Part shown: piece after piece, positions 36,382 to 45,299 of the stretch
How positions within the stretch are numbered: position 1 is the first letter of the stretch
How the letters are laid out: every line of letters starts with the position of its first letter
Source of the DNA: an uncultured Ruminococcus sp.
GTDB lineage: Bacteria > Bacillota > Clostridia > Oscillospirales > Acutalibacteraceae
Assembly: GCA_958403905.1 (NCBI GenBank)
Contig: CATXZD010000002.1
Location: 62,001-126,000, forward strand
Direction of reading: 5' to 3'
DNA: 64,000 nucleotides
Translations under genes and position numbers: made by a program
Notes under the pieces: model-generated
Seen by the model: the letters and a program-made list of their open reading frames with translations, nothing else
The model's database searches: none
Told to the model about the DNA's origin: nothing

Positions 36382-37473
36382 CTAATAGAAGATGGCAAGT
36401 TTTTCTATGTTTTGCTTTTTGAGATTGAATGATGGGTGCACATATCTATCTAATGTAAAGTTTACTGTAGCGTGTCCTAATATTTCGCTTAATGTTTTGA
36501 TATCAATGTTTTGTTCTACTGCTCTTGTTGCAAAGGTATGCCTTAGTGCATGAAAGTTGATATTTCGTATTCCTGCTTGTTTTAAATATTTTTTGAATTT
36601 GTATTGATAGCTCCTTGGCTCTATATATCTATTTTGACTTGATGTGAGTACATAAGCATTTTGGTGACAGCCTTTTGATAATTTCTTTAACTCAAACAAC
36701 AGAAAATCGGGTATAGGTATTTTTCTGATTGATTTTTGACTTTTCGGAGTATCAATTATTATCATTGTTTTACTTTGTGCATTTTTATCTGTTGTTGATA
36801 TTCTTTGCATAGTTTTTGTTATTACTATTGTTCCTAATTTTGTGTCTATATCTTGCCATTGTAAGGCACATATTTCGCCCAGTCTTAGCCCTGCATAAAG
36901 TGATAGTAATATTCCAATGTTTTCACTTGTTATCTTAGGCTTGATGTAATTCACAAGGATTTTTTGTTCTTCTTTTGTAAGTATTTCCAATTCTTTTGTA
37001 GTGGTTGCCGGCTTGGTTATATCATATCTGAAATTTTGTATATAGCCCTGTTTTTCTCCGTACTTAATAATTTGTATTAATACCACTATAATGGTATTTA
37101 TTGTGTTCGCCTGTAATTCTCCTTGATGGGTTTTAAACCTTATGAATGTGTTTACTTGATTTATTTCTATTTTGTTTGTTCTGATACTTCCGAAATAGGA
37201 GTTTATATGCTTTTGTATGATTCCTTTATATATTGCTGTTGTTGATTGTTTATTCTTTATTTCATTTTCTTTTATCCATTTATCGCATAGCTGTTCAAAG
37301 GTAATGTTTCCTATGCCTGTTTTTTCTTTAGTTTCTTCTGTCTTTTTCAGTTTTTCTTTGACTTCGTAGTAGCTTTCGGCATATATAGACTTATGCTTTC
37401 CATTCTCTGTGAGTATTCTTGCCTCCCAACGACCGTCTTTTCTTTTGCGTATATTTTCTCCTCTTTTAGGCAT
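36382..37473 (-). CDS. Tyrosine recombinase of the inverton
   Basis: 363 residues: N-terminal arm-binding start (KRGENIRKRKDGRWEARI), SAM-like core-binding domain (~60-160) and catalytic domain with AGLRLGE (Arg I), HALRHTF (HxxR), LGHA and RYVH (Tyr nucleophile). The sequence type resembles Tn916/phage integrases, but its position between perfect inverted repeats argues for DNA inversion. Confidence 0.92.
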   Translation of the reverse strand: MPKRGENIRKRKDGRWEARILTENGKHKSIYAESYYEVKEKLKKTEETKEKTGIGNITFEQLCDKWIKENEIKNKQSTTAIYKGIIQKHINSYFGSIRTNKIEINQVNTFIRFKTHQGELQANTINTIIVVLIQIIKYGEKQGYIQNFRYDITKPATTTKELEILTKEEQKILVNYIKPKITSENIGILLSLYAGLRLGEICALQWQDIDTKLGTIVITKTMQRISTTDKNAQSKTMIIIDTPKSQKSIRKIPIPDFLLFELKKLSKGCHQNAYVLTSSQNRYIEPRSYQYKFKKYLKQAGIRNINFHALRHTFATRAVEQNIDIKTLSEILGHATVNFTLDRYVHPSFNLKKQNIEKLAIFY

Positions 37474-37601
37474 TGTGTATCAGTCCTTTTTTTATTAATT
37501 TATGACCCCTTGTTTGACCCCTAATGGATAAAAACCTCTTTGTTTTTATCCAATTATGTAGTTATATTCCTGTATTTTCTCTTATCTTATTTATGAAACT
37601 A

Positions 37602-37630
37602 TTGACTTTTCATGCGTTTTTTTGTATCAT
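37602..37630 (+). promoter_or_regulatory. Outward promoter inside the inverton
   Basis: TTGACT (37602-37607), 17 bp, TATCAT (37625-37630), 25 bp before the right inverted repeat, reading toward the radical-SAM gene at 37888. Confidence 0.6.
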
Positions 37631-37655
37631 TAAAATAGATTTTAGTAGTTTTTCT

Positions 37656-37684
37656 TTTTCTCAAAATTATAAATTTTACGAAAA
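37656..37684 (-). repeat. Right inverted repeat of the inverton
   Basis: 29 bp, exact reverse complement of 36293-36321. The next bases outside differ, so the repeat edge is sharp. Confidence 0.9.
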
Positions 37685-37887
37685 ATAGGGTATAAATTAA
37701 TTTAGTTTTAGTTTTTACAACTTTTGCTGGATTATACATAAACGGCTGGCAAATAAACATAAAGTACCAATGTTATATTTAAAAAACATATAAAAGTAAA
37801 ATATAGGGGCAATGAAAAAACTTAATTTTTATCCTAATTTAAATAATAAAGTTTTTATTTTTAAAAATAATATATAGGAGGTAAGTT

Positions 37888-39465
37888 ATGTTAAAAGTGT
37901 TAGGGGTTTCAGCACCACATTATTTGCGAAAGCAAAAAAATATAGAATCAACGAGTCTGAATAGTAATAATCCATTTAGTCTTTATAATGCATATAAAGT
38001 TTGTGCAGATAAAGCTGAAAGAGGAGATAAAAATTGGGGAGATAGTAATTGGAATACAAAAGAAGGTCGTGATGAATCAATAATTCTATTACAACATTAT
38101 TATGATGATACACCTAAATTTTTAGAAAAGTTAAAAAGAATTAATCCGAATTTATTATTTATAGGCAGTATGTCATTGGGATTTGCAGGAGCCATTGAAA
38201 TTGCTCAATTAGCTAAAAGAGCATTAGGAGAAAAAATTTTTATAGTATTAGGTGGAAAACATATAAATGAAACTTTATATGATGAAAACAATGAAATTGT
38301 ACAATTATCTTCTTCACCTTTAGTACTTATGAAAGAACATAAAATTGAAAATGTATTTGATATGTTTTGCTCTGGAGATGGTGAAGAAATCCTTTATCAA
38401 ATAGGAAATGCTGTAAATCAATCTTTAGAAAGAAGTGGCAATTTTGAATATGTATATAGTTATGATAAATTTAAAGATGCTAAGGGAGATTGGATATTAG
38501 GTTGGTTGAATAGTGATAACGAATATCAATTTATTCAAAGCAATAAAAAGCCTTTAAACTATGATGAAATGCCATTAACATCTGATTTATTTAATATTTC
38601 AACAAAATTTGATGTTTTTCAAGATTCTGATTTGACTGCTCATACAATGAGCTACTTAAGTAAGGGATGTGTACATAATTGTTTTTATTGTAGCGAAAGT
38701 AGTAAAATAAATGGAAAACTGAAACAAACAGAAAGTGCAGCCAAAAGGTTATATAGAAATCTCGAATCAATTCAAAGAGTCGGCAAAGAAAGATATAATA
38801 CCGATAAGATGAGTGCATTTGTTGAAGATAGTATAATATTAGCTGGAAATTCAAGATGGTTGAATCAATTAAGTGATTTATTGACTGAAAAACCATTAAG
38901 TGTTGAATTTGGAGGTCAGTTTACGATAGATACATTATTAGATTCTAAAAATCAAGATGCTATAAAAAGATTATCACAACAAGGATTTCATTATGTCTTT
39001 GTTGGATTAGAAACAAATAATGAAGAGATTGCAGATACTATGAGTAAGAATAAATCTAAAAACACACTTTCTTGGATTGACAAGAACGAAATTGCTATAG
39101 AGTTTATGAAAAGCCAAAATATGAAATATGGTGTATCAGTATTATTTGGGTTAGGAGAATCTCAAAAAGATAGAATTAATTTAATGAAAACAATACAAGG
39201 TTGGCAAAAAAAATATGGATTACCAAATGTTGTAAGTATGAATTTAGCAGTACAACATCCTCTAAGAAATAATGAATTTTATAATTATATTGATTGGGGA
39301 ACAGATTTAGATAGTGAATATCTACCTATTTTTACCCAATTATTTGGTGAAGCATCTGAAAAATATAAACTACCTGATGTGCAATTACCTACAGTAGCGG
39401 AGTTAAAAGAATTACAACAATATTATAATCAAATTAAAGAATTTAATGATAGTCAAGAAAAGTAG
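37888..39465 (+). CDS. B12-binding-type radical SAM protein
   Basis: 525 residues. An N-terminal region resembling a cobalamin-binding domain (LLFIGSMSLGFAGAIEIAQLAKRALGEKIFIVLGGKH) is followed by a radical SAM core with the [4Fe-4S] motif CVHNCFYC (~265-272) and a TIM-barrel continuation (FVGLETNNEEIADTMSKN; VLFGLGESQKDR). Family members do methylations, thiolations and ring chemistry; substrate unknown. Strongly AT-rich compared with the chromosome, so recently acquired. AGGAGG precedes the ATG, and the methyltransferase starts 14 bp later. Confidence 0.85.
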   Translation: MLKVLGVSAPHYLRKQKNIESTSLNSNNPFSLYNAYKVCADKAERGDKNWGDSNWNTKEGRDESIILLQHYYDDTPKFLEKLKRINPNLLFIGSMSLGFAGAIEIAQLAKRALGEKIFIVLGGKHINETLYDENNEIVQLSSSPLVLMKEHKIENVFDMFCSGDGEEILYQIGNAVNQSLERSGNFEYVYSYDKFKDAKGDWILGWLNSDNEYQFIQSNKKPLNYDEMPLTSDLFNISTKFDVFQDSDLTAHTMSYLSKGCVHNCFYCSESSKINGKLKQTESAAKRLYRNLESIQRVGKERYNTDKMSAFVEDSIILAGNSRWLNQLSDLLTEKPLSVEFGGQFTIDTLLDSKNQDAIKRLSQQGFHYVFVGLETNNEEIADTMSKNKSKNTLSWIDKNEIAIEFMKSQNMKYGVSVLFGLGESQKDRINLMKTIQGWQKKYGLPNVVSMNLAVQHPLRNNEFYNYIDWGTDLDSEYLPIFTQLFGEASEKYKLPDVQLPTVAELKELQQYYNQIKEFNDSQEK

Positions 39466-39479
39466 ATAGGAGGTTATAT

Positions 39480-40187
39480 ATGTTTTATGGTGGAGAGGAT
39501 GGGAATAAATTAGTTGATGAAGCTAATTATCCAATCAGTATAAAAAAATATTTAGAAAATGAAAGAAAAATAGTATTAGATAGATTAAACGGACATGATC
39601 TTTTAATAGAAGTTGGATGTATGGAAGCTAGAAATATGGAGTGTGCATTAAATAATGGAAAAAAATATATCGGAATAGATATTGTAGAAGAATATATAAA
39701 GATTGCTAAGGAAATCGTGAAGAAACGTGAATTAGGTGATAGATGTGAATTTTTATGTATAGATGCGGAAAAATTAGACGATATATTAAATTATTCTAAA
39801 TTGATGCAAGAATGTTCAGCACCATTATTTTTCTTTCCATTTAACAGTTTTGGAAATATGAGAAATTTTAATAGAGTTTTAGACAGTATCTCAAAAATAA
39901 AAAATGCCGATTTTTTAATCTTTTCTTATGATACAGATGAAAGAAGTACAAGCGAAAGATTTAAATACTATAATAATTGTGATTATGATAATTTACATGT
40001 TTTGAAGGAAAGTACAGGGATAAGATTTATAGCTGATAATGGATTAAATAGTATGGCATATAATAAGGAATTTTTAGGTGATGAGATAAAATGTAGGGGG
40101 ATAGATTTTGAAATTATAAAATTTTCTGATATTGGAATAGTATATTCTATTAGTACAAGAAAACATAAACGAGAAATGAAATTATAG
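39480..40187 (+). CDS. Class I SAM methyltransferase (cassette gene 2)
   Basis: 235 residues with a Rossmann-fold start (LLIEVGCMEARNMECALNNGKKYIGIDI) and FLCIDAEKLDD. Acceptor unknown. It has the same AT-rich composition as its neighbours and a strong AGGAGG ribosome site, so it belongs to the cassette operon. Confidence 0.75.
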   Translation: MFYGGEDGNKLVDEANYPISIKKYLENERKIVLDRLNGHDLLIEVGCMEARNMECALNNGKKYIGIDIVEEYIKIAKEIVKKRELGDRCEFLCIDAEKLDDILNYSKLMQECSAPLFFFPFNSFGNMRNFNRVLDSISKIKNADFLIFSYDTDERSTSERFKYYNNCDYDNLHVLKESTGIRFIADNGLNSMAYNKEFLGDEIKCRGIDFEIIKFSDIGIVYSISTRKHKREMKL

Positions 40188-40244
40188 CTGAATTTTTTTA
40201 CTTATTAATATTAATGTAAATATAAAAAATTTATGGAGGTCAAA

Positions 40245-40910
40245 ATGAAAAAAATAGTAATTGATAATAAATTATTAAACGTATGCCCAAATATGAAACT
40301 AGGGTGTATCCAATATAATACTGATATTCAAAAAGGAAGTAAAGAATTGTGGCAAGAAATATCAAAGTCAATAAAAGAAATAGAAGAAAATATGACTATT
40401 GATGATGTTTCTAAAGAGAAAAATATTATTGATTCAAGAGAATTATATAAAAAAATAGGTAAAGATCCACACAGATATAGAATTTCATCGGAAGCATTAA
40501 TTAGAAGAATACTTCAAGGTAAAGGATTGTACGAGATAAATAATGTTGTAGATGCCAATAATTTAATTTCAATTAATTCAAAATTGTCAGTAGGTTCTTA
40601 TGATATTGATAAATTAGGTGAAAAATTAACCTTTAGAATAGGCAAAAAAGGTGAAAGTTATAAAGGAATAGGGAAAAATATAATAAATATTGAAAATCTA
40701 CCAGTTTTTTCAGATGAGTTTGGTGCTTATGGTAGTCCAACAAGTGATTCGGAAAAGGCTATGATAACAAATGAAAGTAAAAATATTTTAACTGTTTTAA
40801 TTGCGTTTTCTGATAATGCTGATTTAGAAAAAAATCTACAGAGTGCAACAGAGATATTAAGTAAATATATAGGAGCTGAAAATATAAATACATATATTTC
40901 TCAAAAATAA
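40245..40910 (+). CDS. Stand-alone B3/B4 (tRNA-synthetase-type) domain protein
   Basis: 221 residues resembling the B3/B4 domain of phenylalanyl-tRNA synthetase beta found as free proteins (DPHRYRISSEALIRRILQGKGLYEINNVVDANNLISINSKLSVGSYD). The B3/B4 fold binds tRNA or aminoacyl groups. GGAGG (40234-40238) supports ATG 40245 over 40233. Third gene of the AT-rich cassette, 57 bp after the methyltransferase. Confidence 0.75.
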   Translation: MKKIVIDNKLLNVCPNMKLGCIQYNTDIQKGSKELWQEISKSIKEIEENMTIDDVSKEKNIIDSRELYKKIGKDPHRYRISSEALIRRILQGKGLYEINNVVDANNLISINSKLSVGSYDIDKLGEKLTFRIGKKGESYKGIGKNIINIENLPVFSDEFGAYGSPTSDSEKAMITNESKNILTVLIAFSDNADLEKNLQSATEILSKYIGAENINTYISQK

Positions 40911-40945
40911 AAATAAGTTGATGAAATATAATTTAAAGAGGTTTA

Positions 40946-41041
40946 TTGTGTAAACTATGCAATTAAGACATGTGAAGTACTACCTTGCGTCACATGCCTT
41001 AACTTTAATTCCAGTTTTATGTCGTCTTGTCGTTTACACAA
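40946..41041. repeat. Nested inverted repeat after the radical-SAM cassette
   Basis: Outer arms TTGTGTAAAC / GTTTACACAA enclose a 13-bp hairpin (TTAAGACATGTGA pairing with TCACATGCCTTAA, one mismatch). It may end the cassette transcript or be a small mobile-element end. The rest of 40911-41213 shows nothing else. Confidence 0.55.
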
Positions 41042-41213
41042 AGTGTTTGAAGAAGAGCATTACACTACTTTATAATCTCTGTTAATCAATTTTCTGCTTT
41101 TCTCATTTTTAAAATTTACTAAATTGAACATTTGGAATGATTTTCCTTAATATGTCATATAAGTAATAATTACGCATACCCTTTAAGTAAAGTTATTATT
41201 TTGAGTGGTGCAA

Positions 41214-41336
41214 TTGAAGAACAATAAAGTAACTGTAGAAGTTATTAACAAACCTAACGAAAAGCAGAGTAAAGAAAAAATAAAAGAATTATCAAAATTA
41301 TTATCTGAAAATTTAAAATTTCAGAAAAAGAAATGA
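41214..41336 (+). CDS. Small accessory protein (40 aa)
   Basis: MKNNKVTVEVINKPNEKQSK...LLSENLKFQ from a TTG start after GAGTGG. Similar tiny lysine-rich proteins occur in Clostridial mobile elements with serine recombinases; role unknown. Confidence 0.5.
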   Translation: MKNNKVTVEVINKPNEKQSKEKIKELSKLLSENLKFQKKK

Positions 41337-41495
41337 TAATTCTTTTTTTATTTGCCTAAACTAAGCTTTGACTTAAAATCAGGGAAGATTTTTTCTTTTA
41401 TAAAAATTCAGAATATCCTTATTGCAAAAAAGTGTTACTTTTTCATTTGTTATGAATAATTTAATAAGAGAGTATGTAATGAAAGGAGAATTTTT

Positions 41496-42470
41496 ATGAA
41501 ACGATGTGTACCTTTAGAAGCAGAGGCGGAAGCTGTCTGCAATGAAAACTCTGTGCCTCCTCTAATTTTTCAATTGCCCCCAAAACAGGGTCGTGAAATT
41601 TTAGAGAAAGCACAGGACACCCCTGTATGTAAATATCCTGCTAATATTTCAGTCAACAAAATCAATACAGGAAAATGGGGAACAATCCCTGTTTATTTTG
41701 TTACGCCTAAAGATACTGTTACAATTCGTAATGTTATTTTTTATATTCATGGAGCTGGCTGGGTATTTGGCAGTTTCTATACGCATGAAAAACTCGTAAG
41801 GGAACTTGCGGCGAGAACAAATTCTCTGGTTGTATTTCCTGAATATACTCGTTCACCTGAAGCAAAATATCCTATAGCTATTGAACAATGCTATTTTGTT
41901 CTTTCTCATTTGTGGAAGATTATTGGAAATACTTTTCCTAACATCAATCACAATACTTTAACGGTTGCAGGTGACAGCGTTGGTGGTAATATGGCAATTG
42001 CCATGACATTGATGTCAAAAAATAGAAACGGTATAAGAATACAAAAACAGCTTTTATATTATCCTGTAACTAATGCCTGTTTTGACACACCTACCTATTG
42101 CCAGTTTGCTGAAAATTATTATTTATATCGAGCAGGTATGCAATGGTTTTGGCGACAGTACACTAATTGTGAAAGAGACAGAAATAAAATTACTGCTTCT
42201 CCGCTTCGTGCAAGTTTGGAAGCATTAAAAGGATTGCCTGAAACAATGATTATTAATGGTCAGGCTGATGTTTTGCGTAGTGAGGGTGAAGCATTTGGAG
42301 AAAAACTGCGTTGTGCAGGTGTGGAAGTAACTGCATTAATAGTACAAGGCACAATTCATGATTTTGTTATGCTGAATTCTCTTGATAAAACAAATGCCTG
42401 TCGAATAGCTATGGACGCATCCACACAATGGATAAATCGTAAAAATGAATGTATCGAGCTGTCAAAATAG
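41496..42470 (+). CDS. Alpha/beta hydrolase, hormone-sensitive-lipase type
   Basis: 324 residues: oxyanion motif YIHGAGWVFGS (an HGGG variant), nucleophile elbow GDSVGGN, acid in NGQADVLRSEGE and the His in IQGTIHDFVML-like context. An esterase for small esters. GGAG precedes the ATG. Its composition is closer to the host than that of the radical-SAM cassette. Confidence 0.88.
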   Translation: MKRCVPLEAEAEAVCNENSVPPLIFQLPPKQGREILEKAQDTPVCKYPANISVNKINTGKWGTIPVYFVTPKDTVTIRNVIFYIHGAGWVFGSFYTHEKLVRELAARTNSLVVFPEYTRSPEAKYPIAIEQCYFVLSHLWKIIGNTFPNINHNTLTVAGDSVGGNMAIAMTLMSKNRNGIRIQKQLLYYPVTNACFDTPTYCQFAENYYLYRAGMQWFWRQYTNCERDRNKITASPLRASLEALKGLPETMIINGQADVLRSEGEAFGEKLRCAGVEVTALIVQGTIHDFVMLNSLDKTNACRIAMDASTQWINRKNECIELSK

Positions 42471-42503
42471 CATATTACTCTAATTCAAGAGTTCTAAAAA
42501 AGC

Positions 42504-42533
42504 AAATCCCGAGTAAAAAAACTCGGGATTTTG
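42504..42533 (+). terminator. Terminator of the hydrolase gene
   Basis: AAATCCCGAGT / ACTCGGGATTT around A6, then TTG. Confidence 0.9.
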
Positions 42534-42589
42534 TCTGTTTGCGGAAAGTCGATTTATCATATAAATTATTTTTTATTGTGTTTATGCAA

Positions 42590-42788
42590 TTATGCTAAGG
42601 AAAAGGCTTGTACAACCTTTTGATTTTCTAAAACCCAGTGTTCATGCGGCTTTTATGAAATATAATAATTTAAGTTGTACTTATGCAATCGTAGCATATA
42701 AATAGCCTGTACAACCTTATATTTTTCAAAAACGTAGTGTTCATGCGGGTTTTAGCCATTTCTTTCACAAACGTTGCACTTACACAAT
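42590..42788. repeat. Two diverged 99-bp tandem repeats ending at the att core
   Basis: Units 42590-42688 and 42689-42787 share TGTACAACCTT, AGTGTTCATGCGG and an end of the type GTTGYACTTAYRCAAT. A third GTTTATGCAAT stands just before the first unit. The CAAT endings are at 42587-42590, 42686-42689 and 42785-42788, exactly 99 bp apart; the last is the att core. Confidence 0.75.
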
Positions 42789-43020
42789 CGTGCCATCTGC
42801 CGCCATATCTTCGTGCAGGTCAGTTATAGCGTCGCCCTTTACCTGTAAAGAAGCGGCAGAAAACGGTGTTCCCGATGCACCTTGTGGATAAATTCCCGTT
42901 GTGTGGTCGACAAAGTAGTCCTCGAATCCTGAGTCCTTGATCTCCTTTTCGCTAAGTCCTCGTGTAAGCTGATAAACAATAGCGCCAATCATCTCAAGAT
43001 GTCCCAGTTCCTCTGTACCT
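42787..43020 (-). CDS. cotJC: cotJC, middle piece
   Basis: About 77 codons between two element junctions: TEELGHLEMIGAIVYQL, DYFVDHTTGIYPQGASGTPF, then LQVKGDAITDLHEDMAADGT. This is the central ferritin-like part of CotJC/Mn-catalase, including the ExxH metal motif in EELGH. No start or stop of its own is needed: upstream it continues from 51196 across AGGT, downstream to 30381 across AT, both in frame. No frameshift or stop is seen within it. Confidence 0.88.
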
Positions 43021-43250
43021 GACGAGTATTCTCGGTTGGAAATTTTACCGTTTAAAAGCTATAAATTCATATCATACGGCAAGCTTGATAAACGCACCAC
43101 CAAGCTTGTAACAGAGTCGGACAAGCACAGAAGAAAATGCTTTACAGCAAGTCTGTATCTGATATAAAACAACTCTAAAAAACTAATTGCTATATTATTA
43201 ATTTGGTGGTACAATTCAAATAGAATATTCTTAATTACGGTGATGAAACT

Positions 43251-44087
43251 ATGTTCAAACTTGCAATTTTACAAATGCGTTCAGAAAAAAGAGCGTATGA
43301 TAAAAACACTAAAACTATAATTGATTATATGAAAATCGCTTCAGAAAAAAATGCTGATATGTTGTTGCTACCCGAATGTTTCATAACAGGATATGATTTG
43401 TCAATTAGTAATGGCAATGCTTTGTCTGATGACGATAATCGCATTAAAATGCTATGCGATGCAGCAAGAGAGCTTGAAATAGGACTTGTTGCTACTGCGT
43501 TAACAAAAGGGAAAACAAAACCTCAAAACTCTGCTTTTGTTATAAATAAAAATGGAGAAATCCTTATGAAATATTCTAAAGTCCACACCTGTGACTTTGC
43601 AGATGAAAAGGCACTTGAGTCAGGCGAAGAATTTAAGGTCTGCGATTGTGACGGTGTAAAAATCGGAATAATGATTTGCTATGACAAGGAGTATCCTGAA
43701 AGTGCAAGAGTTCTTATGCTGAAAGGTGCTGAAATCATTTTAGTGCCAAATAATTGCGGAAGTATGAAGCCTCGTGTTCAAGCCTTATCTACAAGAGCAT
43801 ATGAAAATATGTGCGGTGTAGCAATGGCTAATCCAAACGGCTTTAATGCAGGCAACTCTTGTGCATTCAGTCCTATATGTTGGGACAAAAACGGTATATG
43901 TGTTGACAACACGCTATTGCTTGCTGATGATGAAACAGAAGGTCTGTTCTATGCTGATTTTGATATGGATAAAATCAGATATTATCGCGAACACGAAATG
44001 ATGGGAAACACATTTAGAAAAGTTTATGCATACGATGAACTTTTGAACGCAAAAGTGGAATATCCATTTATTAGAAAAGGAAAATAA
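43251..44087 (+). CDS. Carbon-nitrogen hydrolase (nitrilase superfamily)
   Basis: 278 residues with the Glu-Lys-Cys triad: LLPECFITGYD, YSKVHTCDF and IMICYDKEYPES. It hydrolyses an amide or nitrile; the substrate is not deducible. The 230 bp upstream are the left end of element B and also hold the tail coding part used by the recombinase in the circular form. Confidence 0.9.
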   Translation: MFKLAILQMRSEKRAYDKNTKTIIDYMKIASEKNADMLLLPECFITGYDLSISNGNALSDDDNRIKMLCDAARELEIGLVATALTKGKTKPQNSAFVINKNGEILMKYSKVHTCDFADEKALESGEEFKVCDCDGVKIGIMICYDKEYPESARVLMLKGAEIILVPNNCGSMKPRVQALSTRAYENMCGVAMANPNGFNAGNSCAFSPICWDKNGICVDNTLLLADDETEGLFYADFDMDKIRYYREHEMMGNTFRKVYAYDELLNAKVEYPFIRKGK

Positions 44088-44119
44088 TTTAGATAAGTAA
44101 ATTTAACAGGTAACTGATT

Positions 44120-44221
44120 ATGGACTTAAGAAGAACCTTTAACACAGATGAATACAATTACGACAAGTCAAGACCTGATTACCCGAAAGAGTTATTTGAG
44201 GATATTTTTGATGACGATTGA
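44120..44221 (+). pseudogene. Methyltransferase N-terminal fragment
   Basis: 33 codons (MDLRRTFNTDEYNYDKSRPDYPKELFEDI) matching the start of class I SAM methyltransferases, then a stop. The cofactor domain is missing, so this is a remnant. Confidence 0.6.
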
Positions 44222-44245
44222 TTTGTATTTAGGGAGAAATTTACT

Positions 44246-44713
44246 ATGAAAATAGATTACAGAAAAGCAACACTTGATGAAGCGGAAAGAGTATGCTATA
44301 TCGTTCAGCACACAAAGGCTGAAATTTATCCCGATTACTATACAAAGGCTGTTGTTGACTTTTTCGGCAGACTTCACAGCATTGATAATATAGTAAAAGA
44401 TATTGAAGCAGGCAGAATAAGCGTTTTAGTTAAGGACGGCGAAATTATCGGCACGGGCAGTCATACCGATAATCATATTACAAGGGCTTATGTTCTGCCT
44501 GAATTTCAGGGACAAGGCTACGGCAGTCATATTATGGACGAATTGGAAAAAGAAATTTTCCCCAAATACGATTACTGCGACCTTGACGCTTCTCTTCCTG
44601 CTTGTATCTTCTATGAAAACCGTGGCTTTAAAACGGTAAAGCATATCAAATACGATATCGGCAACGGCGCATTTATGATTTATGAGATTATGGAAAAGCA
44701 TAAAGAAAAATAA
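44246..44713 (+). CDS. GNAT-family N-acetyltransferase
   Basis: 155 residues with the acetyl-CoA motif AYVLPEFQGQGYGSHIMDELE and ACIFYENRGFKTV near the end. Substrate unknown. One of three different GNATs in a row. Confidence 0.85.
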   Translation: MKIDYRKATLDEAERVCYIVQHTKAEIYPDYYTKAVVDFFGRLHSIDNIVKDIEAGRISVLVKDGEIIGTGSHTDNHITRAYVLPEFQGQGYGSHIMDELEKEIFPKYDYCDLDASLPACIFYENRGFKTVKHIKYDIGNGAFMIYEIMEKHKEK

Positions 44714-44807
44714 TTATAGATAAATGCAAAAAATATGAAAAGACATCTTCCATCAGTCGGTATAATTAGAAATGCTTACGGAAGATTGAAATAATGTTGA
44801 GGTAAAA

Positions 44808-45299
44808 ATGGACTACACCATAAGAGAAATGAGAACAGAGGAGTACCCTCTGCTTGATGATTTTTTATATCAGGCAATTTATCAGTCGGACACAACAAAC
44901 TTAGCACCGAAATCTATTATCAATAAGCCGGAGCTTCAGGTTTACATAAAAGACTTTGGAAAGCAAAAGGATGATTATTGCTTTTGTGCCGAGGTTGGTA
45001 ACAGAGTTGTCGGAGCAGTATGGGTGCGTAATATCAACGGATACGGCAGTATTGACGAAGATACAGTTGAATTTGCTATTTCGGTTTTTGACAAATATCA
45101 AAAAATGGGGATAGGCACTGCACTGATGAACAGAATGCTTGAACATCTGAAAGAACTGAATTATCCAAAAGCATCTCTTGCTGTTCAAAAGGAAAACTAC
45201 GCTATCCGAATGTACAAAAAGGTTGGTTTTGAGATCGTTGGCGAAAACGATCTGGAGTATATTATGATACATAGGTTAGGTTACGAAAATGACAAATAA
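44808..45299 (+). CDS. GNAT-family N-acetyltransferase
   Basis: 163 residues; motif A VFDKYQKMGIGTALMNRMLEHL and AIRMYKKVGFEIVGEND. It overlaps the next gene by 11 bp, so the two are coupled. Confidence 0.87.
   Translation: MDYTIREMRTEEYPLLDDFLYQAIYQSDTTNLAPKSIINKPELQVYIKDFGKQKDDYCFCAEVGNRVVGAVWVRNINGYGSIDEDTVEFAISVFDKYQKMGIGTALMNRMLEHLKELNYPKASLAVQKENYAIRMYKKVGFEIVGENDLEYIMIHRLGYENDK

Larger units (their letters stand above)
36293..37684. other. Probable invertible segment (inverton) with its own recombinase
   Basis: A perfect 29-bp inverted repeat (36293-36321 versus 37656-37684) flanks one tyrosine recombinase gene, a terminator near the left repeat and a promoter pointing outward near the right repeat. 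This is the layout of phase-variable promoter switches. In the present orientation the promoter faces the radical-SAM cassette. Confidence 0.75.
30380..42788. mobile_element. Element A: serine-recombinase intervening element in cotJC (~12.4 kb)
   Basis: Bounded by AT cores at 30380-30381 and 42787-42788 with cotJC coding sequence outside both ends in one frame. The recombinase gene is 50 bp from the left end. Contents: two small accessory ORFs, an M48 peptidase, TraG-like ATPase, replication-relaxation protein, cruciform, tyrosine-recombinase inverton, AT-rich radical-SAM cassette and an alpha/beta hydrolase. No relaxase was recognised, so it may be mobilisable rather than self-transmissible. 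Confidence 0.85.

Noticed and set aside
36293..37684. attL/attR of an integrated element for the 36382 tyrosine recombinase
   Set aside because: Integration sites would be direct repeats; these are perfect inverted repeats, which give inversion.
42587..42788. CRISPR array
   Set aside because: Only two diverged 99-bp units with no constant repeat/spacer pattern; no cas genes in the window.
42780..42992. Stand-alone 70-codon gene starting at ATG 42992
   Set aside because: Catalase homology extends upstream of this ATG to the AGGT junction at 43017; its last codons beyond the AT core are element sequence.
43021..43250. Decayed 5' part of cotJC directly upstream of the middle piece
   Set aside because: No catalase similarity here and stops in frame; the true upstream piece is at 51196-51300, and this stretch is the left end of element B.
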